NCBI RefSeq assembly: GCF_014643535.1
Contig: NZ_BMJQ01000005.1
Coordinates: 310,001-374,000 of the forward strand
Direction of reading: 5' to 3'
DNA length: 64,000 nt
DNA from: Aliidongia dinghuensis
Lineage (GTDB): Bacteria; Pseudomonadota; Alphaproteobacteria; ATCC43930; CGMCC-115725
Shown one piece after another: positions 22,201-30,415 of this stretch (position 1 is its first letter; the number at the start of each line of letters is the position of its first letter). The translations under genes and the position numbers were made by a program. The notes under the pieces are model-generated. The model searched no databases. It worked only from the letters and a program-made list of their open reading frames with translations, and had not been told where the DNA came from.

Positions 22201-22233
22201 TGGGATAATATGGGATATCATGGGCTGATATGG
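22201..22233. promoter_or_regulatory. Probable MraZ operator: TGGG repeats at 10-bp spacing
   Basis: Three consecutive 10-mers, TGGGATAATA, TGGGATATCA and TGGGCTGATA, are followed by another TGG. E. coli MraZ is known to bind TGGGN repeats separated by 5 nt, which is exactly this arrangement. The repeats read TGGG on the plus strand, opposite to mraZ, and overlap the candidate -10 region, which fits autorepression. Confidence 0.7.
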
Positions 22234-22245
22234 CCGTCAATCGTC
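22212..22245 (-). promoter_or_regulatory. Candidate mra (dcw operon) promoter
   Basis: On the minus strand TTGACG (22235-22240) is followed after 17 bp by TATCCC (22212-22217). The -10 match is modest. The -35 lies inside the 11-mer GACGATTGACG (22235-22245), which recurs at the -35 of the well-placed rnpB promoter and so strengthens the call. The MraZ-type repeats cover the spacer and -10. Confidence 0.45.
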
Positions 22246-22436
22246 ACGGACAGTAAAACGTCAGTCAAAACAAGACGCCGGGAAGATCAGAACGCAGCAC
22301 CGGGCCGGCGAGCGGCGCCGTCGATCGCCCTCGCGCCAGTCATCGATGGCGCTGGGGCAAAAGTGTGATCGGTCAGTTCTTTGGGCTGCGGAACCGATTT
22401 CGTGTTCCGCATATGTTCCCATCGATCGGGAGAAAC

Positions 22437-22866
<430 letters not shown>

Positions 22867-22871
22867 CGCTG

Positions 22872-22904
22872 ACTTAAGGGCGGCGGACGGCTGCGTCAAT
22901 CGTC
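22872..22904 (-). promoter_or_regulatory. rnpB promoter
   Basis: On the minus strand TTGACG (22894-22899), a 16-bp spacer and TTAAGT (22872-22877) lie 7 bp before the start of the P1 helix, the expected distance to +1. The -35 is within GACGATTGACG, shared with the candidate mra promoter. Confidence 0.7.
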
Positions 22905-22918
22905 CTTGGTGGGACCGT

Positions 22919-22991
22919 CCCATGTTTTCCCATGCCGAGGACGCAGAACGGCGTCCGTCCCATGAAATCCCATGGCCCATGAAATCCCATG
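22919..22991 (-). repeat. Cluster of CATGGG repeats upstream of rnpB
   Basis: Six copies of CCCATG (CATGGG on the minus strand) start at 22919, 22929, 22959, 22969, 22976 and 22986. They form three pairs with 10-bp spacing, of the form CATGGGATTTCATGGG or CATGGGAAAACATGGG. This is the same TGGGN-N5-TGGGN grammar as the repeats at the mraZ promoter. The block fills the gap between the AmpD-like stop (23000) and the rnpB -35 (22899), so it may be a second MraZ binding region. Confidence 0.75.
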
Positions 22992-22999
22992 ACAGAACG

Positions 23000-23665
23000 T
23001 CAGACGCAGTGCGCGAACGCGACCTGGCCGACCCGGCGCGCGGTTTCCGGATCGATGACGCCATCGATCCGGCCCGGGCGATAGCGGCGCTGGAACGCAG
23101 TGACGGTCGCCGGGGTGGCTGCCTCATAGCCGATCGCGAGGAGGCCGGCCTCAGCCGTGACAGGCATCGCTGGCGCGTCGGCCGCGGGCCAGAGCCCGAT
23201 GCCCCGGGCGGCGAGCCAGGCCCAGTCGAAGAGCTCGCCCGGGTCCTGCTTGCGCTCCGGTGCCACATCGGAATGGCCGAGCACCCGCGTGGACTGGATG
23301 GCGTGGCGCGCGAGGATGCCGGCCGCAAGCTCCGCAAGCGCCGCCATCTGCGCCGGCGGGAAGGGACGGTAGCCCCACTCGTGGCCGGGATTGACCAGCT
23401 CGATGCCGATCGAGTGGCCATTGACGTCGCGCTCGCCGGCCCAGAACGAAAGGCCGGCATGCCAGGCGCGCATCGTCTCGTCGACCATCCGATAGACCGT
23501 GCCGTCCTCGTCGATGAGCCAGTGGCAACTGACGCGGGCAACCGGGTCTGAGAGCCGCTCGAGCGCCGCCTCCGCTGTCGCCATGCCCGTGTAATGCAGC
23601 AGCAGGATGTCGACGGGGGCTGACCGGGGCTCGAAGTTGGGCGACGGGCGCTCGATGATCTTCAT
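23000..23665 (-). CDS. N-acetylmuramoyl-L-alanine amidase, AmpD/AmiD type
   Basis: This Amidase_2-family zinc hydrolase cuts the MurNAc-L-Ala bond in cell wall fragments, a role in peptidoglycan recycling. The 221-residue protein has the first zinc His in LLLHYTGM (His24), SCHWLID with His48, the GIEL Glu at 89, and the later ligands HSDVAPERKQDPG (His131, Asp141). A short peptidoglycan-binding-like helical domain (VTAFQRRYRPGRIDGVIDPET) ends the protein, as in AmiD-type enzymes. I see no signal peptide or lipobox, so cytoplasmic recycling (AmpD role) is more likely. It starts 13 bp before glsA ends. Confidence 0.88.
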   Translation of the reverse strand: MKIIERPSPNFEPRSAPVDILLLHYTGMATAEAALERLSDPVARVSCHWLIDEDGTVYRMVDETMRAWHAGLSFWAGERDVNGHSIGIELVNPGHEWGYRPFPPAQMAALAELAAGILARHAIQSTRVLGHSDVAPERKQDPGELFDWAWLAARGIGLWPAADAPAMPVTAEAGLLAIGYEAATPATVTAFQRRYRPGRIDGVIDPETARRVGQVAFAHCV

Positions 23666-23678
23666 GACAGTCCGGGCA

Positions 23679-24593
23679 TCAGAAGATCGACAGCTGGGTG
23701 AGCCGCGTCAGCGCTTCGAGCGCCGCCGTGCCGACCAGCGAATTGCCCGACCGGTCGAGCTCCGGCGACCAGACGGCCACACAGAATTTGCCGGGCAACA
23801 CCGCGACGATGCCGCCGCCGACGCCGCTCTTCGCCGGCAGGCCCACGCGATAGGCGAAGCTGCCGACCGATTCATACATGCCGCAGGTCAGCATCAGCGC
23901 GTTGATGCGCTTCGCCTGTCGCTCGGTCAGCACCGCCTCTTCCAGGATCGGCGAGATGCCGCGGTTGGCGAGCGGCAGGAAGGCGCGGGCGAGATCGGCG
24001 CAGCTCATGGCGAGCGCGCATTGATGGAAATAGGTGTCGAGCACGGCTGCGACCGGATTGTCGAGCCGGCCGTGGCTCGCCAGCAGATTGGCGAGGGCTG
24101 CGTTGGTGAAGCCGGTCTCGCGCTCGGAAAGGGCCACCTCCAGATCGAAGTCGGCCGCGAAGTTGCGCGACAGCACGCGGGCATAGTCGCGGATCGCGTT
24201 CCGCGGCGCCCGGCAGTGCGACATGACGCAGTCGGTCACGACGAGCGCGCCCGCGTTGATGAACGGGTTGCGCGGCACGCCCTCTTCATATTCGAGCTGG
24301 ACCAGCGAGTTGAACTTGCTGCCCGACGGCTCCTTGCCCAGTCGCGTCCAGAGCTCGTCGCCGACCAGCCGCATCGCCAGCATGAGCGTGAACGCCTTGG
24401 AGATGCTCTGGATCGAGAACGGCTCTTCCGCTTCGCCGATCGTATGGACCGCGCCGTCGATCGTCGCGATCGCCATGCCGAACTTGGCCGGCGGCACGTT
24501 GGCCAGCGCCGGGATGTAATCGGCGACCTTGCCCCTGCCGAAATAGGGCCGGATCTCGTGGACGATGTTTTCGAGCAGTTCGCTGTATTCCAT
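23679..24593 (-). CDS. glsA: Glutaminase A
   Basis: This is a serine-dependent glutaminase of the beta-lactamase-like fold (GlsA/YbgJ family), which hydrolyses glutamine to glutamate and ammonia. The 304-residue protein matches the family length. It carries the nucleophile motif FSIQSISKAF (Ser63-x-x-Lys66), the GxP-type RNPFINAGA block, and SGVGGGI near the C-terminus. It is followed closely by the AmpD-like amidase on the same strand. The 159 bp upstream is a palindromic repeat, so its promoter is unclear. Confidence 0.95.
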   Translation of the reverse strand: MEYSELLENIVHEIRPYFGRGKVADYIPALANVPPAKFGMAIATIDGAVHTIGEAEEPFSIQSISKAFTLMLAMRLVGDELWTRLGKEPSGSKFNSLVQLEYEEGVPRNPFINAGALVVTDCVMSHCRAPRNAIRDYARVLSRNFAADFDLEVALSERETGFTNAALANLLASHGRLDNPVAAVLDTYFHQCALAMSCADLARAFLPLANRGISPILEEAVLTERQAKRINALMLTCGMYESVGSFAYRVGLPAKSGVGGGIVAVLPGKFCVAVWSPELDRSGNSLVGTAALEALTRLTQLSIF

Positions 24594-24611
24594 CCGTCGT
24601 CTCGCCTCCCA

Positions 24612-24748
24612 GGCTCCCTCGCCCGCGCGGGCGGGAGAGGGAAGGGGCCCGGCCCGTCAGGGTTGGGAAGGGTGAGGGTAGTGCAGGCGGCGCGACCCTC
24701 ACCCGCTTCGCTTTGCTCAGCACCCTCTCCCGCAAGCGGGCGAGGGTT
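24612..24748. repeat. Palindromic intergenic repeat, family B (copy 1)
   Basis: Short GC-rich inverted segments (GCCCGCGCGGGC, CCCGCAAGCGGG and CCTCACCC/GGGTGAGGG) fill the gap between glsA and the ABC-F gene. The 19-mer at 24686-24704 (GGCGGCGCGACCCTCACCC) recurs exactly at 55756-55774, where the element is also intergenic. This is typical of REP-like elements. Confidence 0.7.
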
Positions 24749-24752
24749 TGTT

Positions 24753-26603
24753 CTACCCCAGCTCCGCCTTCTTCATTTCGAGTTCCAGCCAGCGGTCCTC
24801 GGCTTCCGCGAGCTCGGCCTGGAGCGCGTCGAGGCGGGCGGTCGCGCGCTCGAACGCGGCGCGGTCGCGGGCATAGAGCTGCGGGTCGGCAAGCGCCTTC
24901 TGCAGGGCCGTCTGTTCCTGGCCCAGGGCCTCGATCACGCCCGGCAGGCGCTGCAGGTCATGCTGTTCCTTGAATCCCAGGCGCGCCGCTTTCGGCTTCT
25001 CGGCCTTGGCCGGTGCCGGGGTGGCCTTCGGTGCCGCCTTGGCCTGCTCTGCTTTGGCCGGCTCGGTCTTCGTCGGGCGCTGGCGCAGATAGTCGCTATA
25101 GCCGCCGACATATTCCTCAACCTCGCCGTCGCCTTCGACCGCGATGACCGAGGTTACGAGCCGGTCGAGGAAGTCGCGGTCATGGCTGACCAGGAACAGC
25201 GTGCCGTCGTAGTCGGCGAGCACCTCTTCCAGGAGATCGAGCGTATCCATGTCGAGGTCGTTGGTCGGCTCGTCCAGCACCAGCAGGTTCGAGGTCTGCG
25301 CCAGCACCTTGGCCAAGAGCAGGCGGTTGCGCTCGCCGCCCGACAGCGCCTTGGCCGGCGTCAGTGCCTGGCGGTCCTCGAACAGGAAGTCGCGCATGTA
25401 GGAATTGACGTGGCGCGGCTGGCCGCGCACGAACACTTGGTCGCCACGGCCTTCGGTCAGGTTGTCGCGCACGCTCGCCTCGCCGTCGAGCCGGCTCCTG
25501 TGCTGGTCGAAATAGGCCGGCACCAGATTGACGCCGAAGCGGATCTTGCCGGCGTCCGGCGCCAGGTCGCCGGTCAGGATCTTCAGGAGCGTCGACTTGC
25601 CGGCACCGTTGGCGCCGATGATGCCGATCCGGTCGCCGCGCACGACCTTGGTCGAGAAATCCTTGGCGATGAGCTTGGTCTCGGAGCCCCCGTCGGGCGG
25701 CACCTGTTCGAAGCTCTTGGCGATGTGCTTCGCCTCGACCACCAGCTGGCCGCCGGACTCGGTCACGGCGGCCGTGCCGATCTTGGCCTGGCGGATGCCG
25801 ACCCGCTCGGCCTTCTCCTGGCGCAGGTCCATGAGGGCGCGCAGCCGCCCCATGTTGCGCGTGCGCCGGGCCGAGATGCCCTGGCGCAGCCAGATCGTCT
25901 CCGACGCGAGCTTCTTGTCGAGCCGCACTTCCTCCGCCGCCTCGGCGGCGAGCACACCTTCCGACCATTCGTCGAACGCGGCGAAGCCCTTGTCGAGCGA
26001 GCGCAGCCGGCCGCGGTCGAGCCACAGCACCCGGCGCGAGAGCCGGTTCAGGAACGCGCGGTCATGGCTGATCATCAGGATGGCGCCGCGATAGTCCACA
26101 AGCCGCGCTTCCAGCCATTCGATCGCCGGGATGTCGAGATGGTTGGTCGGCTCGTCGAGCAGCACCACGTCCGGCTCGGCCACGAACACACGGGCGAGCG
26201 ACACGCGGCGGCCCTCGCCGCCCGAGAGATCGACGAGCTTGCGATCGGGATCGAGCCCGACCTCGGCCAGGATCGCCTCGACCTTGTAGCGCGTCGCCCC
26301 GTCCTGCTCGTGACCGGGCAGGCCCTCGGCCACATGCTCGGCGATGGTCATCGTCGGCTCGAAGACCGGCTCCTGCGGCATGTAGGCGACATGGGCGCCC
26401 GGCTGGATGAAGCGCTCGCCGGCGTCGAGCTCGATCAGGCCGGCCAGGCACTTGAGGAGCGTCGACTTGCCGCTGCCGTTGCGGCCGACCAGACAGATCC
26501 GCTCGCCACGCGCGACCGCGACCGACGCCTCTTGGAAAGTGGGTCTGCCGCCGAAGGTGAGGGTCGCGTTCTGCAGGGCCAGGAGCGGCGGGGCCACCGC
26601 CAT
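24753..26603 (-). CDS. ABC-F family ATPase, Uup-like
   Basis: ABC-F proteins have two ABC ATPase domains on one chain and no membrane domain; they act on ribosomes or, for Uup, also affect DNA transactions. The 616-residue protein has Walker A GRNGSGKS at 40-47, signature LSGGE at 126-130 and LLDEPTNHLD in domain 1. Domain 2 has Walker A GANGAGKS at 330-337, then SGGERNR and LVLDEPTNDLD. An Ala/Lys/Pro-rich linker leads to a C-terminal coiled coil (about 550-616), the arrangement of Uup. Its ATG overlaps the preceding J-domain gene stop by one base (TGATG). Confidence 0.9.
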   Translation of the reverse strand: MAVAPPLLALQNATLTFGGRPTFQEASVAVARGERICLVGRNGSGKSTLLKCLAGLIELDAGERFIQPGAHVAYMPQEPVFEPTMTIAEHVAEGLPGHEQDGATRYKVEAILAEVGLDPDRKLVDLSGGEGRRVSLARVFVAEPDVVLLDEPTNHLDIPAIEWLEARLVDYRGAILMISHDRAFLNRLSRRVLWLDRGRLRSLDKGFAAFDEWSEGVLAAEAAEEVRLDKKLASETIWLRQGISARRTRNMGRLRALMDLRQEKAERVGIRQAKIGTAAVTESGGQLVVEAKHIAKSFEQVPPDGGSETKLIAKDFSTKVVRGDRIGIIGANGAGKSTLLKILTGDLAPDAGKIRFGVNLVPAYFDQHRSRLDGEASVRDNLTEGRGDQVFVRGQPRHVNSYMRDFLFEDRQALTPAKALSGGERNRLLLAKVLAQTSNLLVLDEPTNDLDMDTLDLLEEVLADYDGTLFLVSHDRDFLDRLVTSVIAVEGDGEVEEYVGGYSDYLRQRPTKTEPAKAEQAKAAPKATPAPAKAEKPKAARLGFKEQHDLQRLPGVIEALGQEQTALQKALADPQLYARDRAAFERATARLDALQAELAEAEDRWLELEMKKAELG

Positions 26604-27394
26604 CAGGCCGTCCCCTTGGGCTGTGATGCCTCGTGCTGCGCCACCAGCCGGTCATAGGCCGCATTGATGAGGGCGAGCTTGGTGGTTGCGATCGAGATGA
26701 ATTCCGCCGGCAGGCCGTCTGCCATCGCCCGGTCCGGATGGTTGTCGCGGGCGAGCTCGCGCCAGCGCTTCTTGATCGTGTCCATGTCCGCCCAAGGGTC
26801 GACGCCCAGGATCAGATAGGGATCCTCCTCGACGACCGGCGCATGCTCCGAGCCCACGTGGTAGGCCCGCAGACGCCGGTAGCAGCGCTCCTCGAAGCCG
26901 AAGATCTCGGCGATCTGGCGCAGATACTCGTCCTCGGCCGGCGTAATGACGCCATCGGCCTTGGCGATGTGGAAGAGCGCACCCATGAGGTCTTCCAGCA
27001 CCGACTTGTGCTCGCCCAGGAGCCGCTTTACCTGCCGCGCGTAGGTTTCGGCGCCGATCATGCTGCGCCGGGCCAGGTTGAAGAAGAACTCGACGTTGGC
27101 GCGCTCTTCCGGCGGTGCCTGGAACACTTCGTGGAACGCGTCGATCTCGACGGCGCTCACCGTGCCGTCGGCCTTCGCCATCTTGGCGCCGAGCGCGATG
27201 ACGGCGATGGTGAAGCCCACCTGCTTGGTCGACTGCGGCCGTTCGTCGGCGCGCGCCTGATCCTCGGCGAGCGCGAGCTGGCGCGTGCGCGTGGCGTCGG
27301 CGTCGAGCAGGCGCATCGAGGGATCCTCGAGGCCGAACAGATTGCCCCAGGACAGTTCCTGCACGCCTTCGACGATGCGGGCCCAAATTGTCAC
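26603..27394 (-). CDS. TerB/DnaJ-domain protein, DjlA-like
   Basis: This is a co-chaperone-like protein with a TerB-type helical domain followed by a C-terminal J domain. I prefer the GTG at 27394 (VTIWARIVEG), with AAGGAG about 11 bases upstream, giving 263 residues; the frame continues to 27454 without conserved residues. KADGTVS and KADGVIT are the paired acidic TerB-type motifs, and the J domain has LILGVDP and the HPD tripeptide near residues 219-221, required to stimulate DnaK ATPase. No membrane span is seen, unlike E. coli DjlA. It is translationally coupled to the ABC-F gene. Confidence 0.85.
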   Translation of the reverse strand: MTIWARIVEGVQELSWGNLFGLEDPSMRLLDADATRTRQLALAEDQARADERPQSTKQVGFTIAVIALGAKMAKADGTVSAVEIDAFHEVFQAPPEERANVEFFFNLARRSMIGAETYARQVKRLLGEHKSVLEDLMGALFHIAKADGVITPAEDEYLRQIAEIFGFEERCYRRLRAYHVGSEHAPVVEEDPYLILGVDPWADMDTIKKRWRELARDNHPDRAMADGLPAEFISIATTKLALINAAYDRLVAQHEASQPKGTA

Positions 27395-27652
27395 GGTCGG
27401 ATCGACTCCTTCACCACAGGATACGGCATAGCGGGGCGGATCGCCTCTCGTCAAGAAACGAGGGTGCGATGCAATAGAGCCCCCAGGATTCCCGGGGGCA
27501 AAGCGTCGCAGGGTGCCCGCACCTTCTCGCGGTTCGACGCTTCGTGATCTAAGTTTATGCCACGGCGGCGGACAATCTTTCCGGGCGCGCCCGTCCCGCT
27601 GCGGTAGTTGCAGTTAGTTCGCGTCCCTGTCTCCACAAGGGGCTTCCAGGCG

Positions 27653-28108
27653 ATGATCGAGATTACCGTGAACGGCCGGCAGCATAGGCTCGATGTCGAG
27701 GACGACATGCCGCTGCTCTGGGTCTTGCGCGACGAGCTCGGCATGACCGGCACGAAATACGGCTGCGGCATCGGCCAATGCGGCGCCTGCACGGTCCATG
27801 TCGACGGCGAGGCCCAGCGCTCCTGCTCGCTGCCGGTCTCGGCCGCGGTCGGCAGCAAGATCACGACGATCGAGGGCCTGTCGCCCGACTCGAGCCACGC
27901 GGTCCAGCGCGCCTGGCTCGCCGAAGACGTGCCGCAATGCGGCTACTGCCAGTCGGGCCAGATCATGGCCGCCGCTGCCTTCCTCAAGGCCAATCCCCAG
28001 CCGACCGATGCGGATATCGACACCAACCTGTCGAACATCTGCCGCTGCGGCACCTATCCGCGCATGCGCAAGGCGATCCATCGCGCCGCCGCGCTGATGC
28101 GGACTTGA
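27653..28108 (+). CDS. Molybdenum hydroxylase [2Fe-2S] subunit, IorA-like
   Basis: This is the small iron-sulfur subunit of a xanthine-oxidase-family hydroxylase, related to isoquinoline 1-oxidoreductase alpha. The 151-residue protein starts at the ATG at 27653. It has the plant-ferredoxin-type cluster Cys38, Cys43, Cys46 and Cys58 ([13 protein letters not shown]) and the second cluster Cys96, Cys99, Cys130 and Cys132 (CGYC and CRC). It is followed 14 bp later by the molybdenum subunit. There is no separate FAD subunit, as in other IorAB-type enzymes. The substrate cannot be told from sequence. Confidence 0.92.
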   Translation: MIEITVNGRQHRLDVEDDMPLLWVLRDELGMTGTKYGCGIGQCGACTVHVDGEAQRSCSLPVSAAVGSKITTIEGLSPDSSHAVQRAWLAEDVPQCGYCQSGQIMAAAAFLKANPQPTDADIDTNLSNICRCGTYPRMRKAIHRAAALMRT

Positions 28109-28122
28109 GGGGGAGGCGTGCC

Positions 28123-30306
28123 ATGACCCATCTGGCCCCGCTTTCGCGCCGCTTCTTCATCACGGCCGGCCTCTCGGCCGCCGGCGGCCTCGCCATCGGC
28201 GTGGCGCTGCCCGAGAGTGTCGCCGCCTTCGGCATCGACGCTGCGCCCTTCAAGCCCGCGGGCGACGGCAAGGCGGCCGAGGTCAATGCCTGGATCCTGA
28301 TCGAGCCGGACGACAGCGTCATCATCCGCGTCGCCAAGTCCGAGATGGGCGAGGGCATTCTGACCGCGCTCCCCATGATCGTGGCCGAGGAGCTCGAGTG
28401 CGACTGGACCAAGGTGCGCGCCGAATATGCCGATGCGCACCGAAATTTTGTCGAGAGCAAGCCGTATGGTCCCATGAGTACCGGCGGCAGCGGCGCCGTC
28501 CGGCGCTCGCGCGAATATCTGCAGCAGGCCGGCGCCAGCGCGCGTGCTCGGCTGATCGCCGCCGCGGCCAAGCAATGGGGTGTCGCCGAGGCCGAGTGCA
28601 CGGCGCGCGACGGCAAGGTCAGCCACGCCGCAACGAAGCGCAGCCTGGGCTATGGCGTGCTGGCATCGGCCGCGGCCAAGGTTGCGCTGGCCCAGGAGCC
28701 GGCGATCAAGACGCCGGACCAATATCGCCTGATCGGCACGCCGCAGGCGCGCTTCGACACGCCGCACAAGATCAACGGCGCGGCCAAGTTCGGCATCGAT
28801 ACGCGGCTCGACGGCATGCTCTACGCCGCCGTCGCGACCTGCCCCGTGTTCGGCGGCACCGTCAAGGCGGTCGACGACAGCAAGGTCAAGGGCCGGCGCG
28901 GCATCAAGCAAATCGTGCCGATCCCGGGCGGCGTCGCCGTCGTCGCCGACAGTTTCTGGCGCGCCAAGGAGGCGGTCGGCGATCTCGTCATCACCTGGGA
29001 CGAGGGGGCCGGCGCTGGCACCAGCAGCGACCAGTTCCGCAAGGACTATCGCGCCGCCCTCGATGGGCCGGCGGCCAATGCCAAGCATTTGGGCGATCCC
29101 GCGGGCGTGCTCGCCAAGGCGGCGAAGAAGATCGACGCGCTCTACGAGGCGCCGCACGTCGCCCATGCGGCGATGGAGCCGCTGAACGCCACCGTCCACG
29201 TCCAGGCCGACCGGCTCGACGCCTGGATCGGGACCCAGGACCCGGACGGCGCGCTGCAGCGCGCCGCCACCGCCGCCGGCATGAAGCCGGAGCAGGTGTT
29301 CATCCATAATTGCTTCCTGGGCGGCGGTTTCGGCCGGCGCGCGATCAACGACGAGCTGACCCAGGCGGTCATCGTCGCCAAGGCGGTGGGCCAGCCGGTC
29401 AAGCTCGTCTGGACGCGCGAGGAGGACATGCAGCACGACCGCTACCGGCCGCAGGCGGCGATCCGCTTCAAGGCCGGCTTCGGCGGCGACGGCATGCCGG
29501 TCGCCTGGGACATGCGCACGGCCGTGGGCTCGATCAGCCGCTCGCTCGGCCGCGACCCGGTGACGAGCGGCGTCGAGCCGTCGGCGGTCGAAGGCTTGGC
29601 GAACGTGCCCTATGCGGTCGCCAACCTCAATGTCGACTGCATCCTCAAGAACACCCATGTGCCGGTCATGTTCTGGCGCTCGGTCGGCAGCTCGCAGAAC
29701 GCCTTCGCGCTCGAGAGCTTCGTCGACGAGATGGCGGTCGCGGCCGGCAAGGACCCATATGAGTTCCGGCGCGCGCTGCTCGCCGGCCAGCCTGACTTCT
29801 TGAAGGTGCTGGATACGCTTGCCGAAAAGGGCGACTGGTCGAAGAAGCTGCCGGCCGGCCAGGGACGCGGCATCGCGATCCACGAGAGCTTCGGCACCAT
29901 CGTGGGCGAGATCGTCGAGGTCGCGGTCAGTCCCAAGGGCGAGATCAAGGTGCCGCGCGTCGTGGCCGTGGTCGACTGCGGCCATGTCGTGAACCCGCGC
30001 ACGGTCGAGATGCAGATCGAAAGCGCCGTCATCTATGGGCTGACGGCGGCACTCTATGACGAAATCACGATCAAGGACGGCCGCGTCGAGCAGGCGAACT
30101 TCGACGAGTACCAGATGGTACGCTTCGCCGACGCGCCGGCAATCGAGACTTATCTGGCACTGTCGGGCGGCGGCAAATGGGGCGGCATCGGCGAGCCGGG
30201 TACGCCGCCCATCGCGCCGGCCCTCTGCAACGCCATCTTCGCTGCGACCGGCAAGCGCATCCGCTCCCTGCCGATCAAGAACACGGACCTCTCCGGGCGG
30301 GCGTGA
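28123..30306 (+). CDS. Molybdopterin-binding hydroxylase subunit, IorB-like, Tat-exported
   Basis: This is the large catalytic subunit of the same hydroxylase; it binds molybdopterin cytosine dinucleotide and oxidises N-heterocycles or aldehydes. The ATG at 28123, with GGGGGAGG upstream, gives 727 residues. The N-terminus has a twin-arginine signal (SRRFFITAG, Arg9-Arg10) and a hydrophobic stretch, so the folded complex with its partner is probably exported to the periplasm. Family landmarks include GGSGAVRRSREYLQQAG, the molybdopterin loop GGGFGRR and the C-terminal GIGEPGTPPIAPAL with its catalytic-type Glu. No cytochrome gene follows. Confidence 0.9.
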   Translation: MTHLAPLSRRFFITAGLSAAGGLAIGVALPESVAAFGIDAAPFKPAGDGKAAEVNAWILIEPDDSVIIRVAKSEMGEGILTALPMIVAEELECDWTKVRAEYADAHRNFVESKPYGPMSTGGSGAVRRSREYLQQAGASARARLIAAAAKQWGVAEAECTARDGKVSHAATKRSLGYGVLASAAAKVALAQEPAIKTPDQYRLIGTPQARFDTPHKINGAAKFGIDTRLDGMLYAAVATCPVFGGTVKAVDDSKVKGRRGIKQIVPIPGGVAVVADSFWRAKEAVGDLVITWDEGAGAGTSSDQFRKDYRAALDGPAANAKHLGDPAGVLAKAAKKIDALYEAPHVAHAAMEPLNATVHVQADRLDAWIGTQDPDGALQRAATAAGMKPEQVFIHNCFLGGGFGRRAINDELTQAVIVAKAVGQPVKLVWTREEDMQHDRYRPQAAIRFKAGFGGDGMPVAWDMRTAVGSISRSLGRDPVTSGVEPSAVEGLANVPYAVANLNVDCILKNTHVPVMFWRSVGSSQNAFALESFVDEMAVAAGKDPYEFRRALLAGQPDFLKVLDTLAEKGDWSKKLPAGQGRGIAIHESFGTIVGEIVEVAVSPKGEIKVPRVVAVVDCGHVVNPRTVEMQIESAVIYGLTAALYDEITIKDGRVEQANFDEYQMVRFADAPAIETYLALSGGGKWGGIGEPGTPPIAPALCNAIFAATGKRIRSLPIKNTDLSGRA

Positions 30307-30415
30307 AGATATCAAGTCGCAATCCTCCCGGCTTGCTCGCCGGCAAGCGCGGGTCCATTCTCTCGTCTGAGGAATGGCGCGGCGCCCAAGCGGGTGCGCG
30401 CACCGGGAGGATTGA

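Larger units (their letters stand above)
22114..22436. other. Intergenic region between mraZ and rnpB
   Basis: This stretch holds no gene. Nearest mraZ is its leader with the ribosome site, then the TGGGA repeats and candidate promoter (separate entries). Farther off, 22388-22410 is a perfect 7-bp hairpin (GCGGAAC/GTTCCGC), about 27 nt past the 3' end of rnpB. It has no U-run and could be a weak rnpB terminator. Nothing else is recognisable between 22246 and 22387. Confidence 0.6.

Noticed and set aside
23607..26657. 1016-codon open frame on the plus strand
   Set aside because: It runs antisense to both glsA and the ABC-F gene, whose motifs are on the minus strand; composition is His/Arg/Gln-rich shadow.
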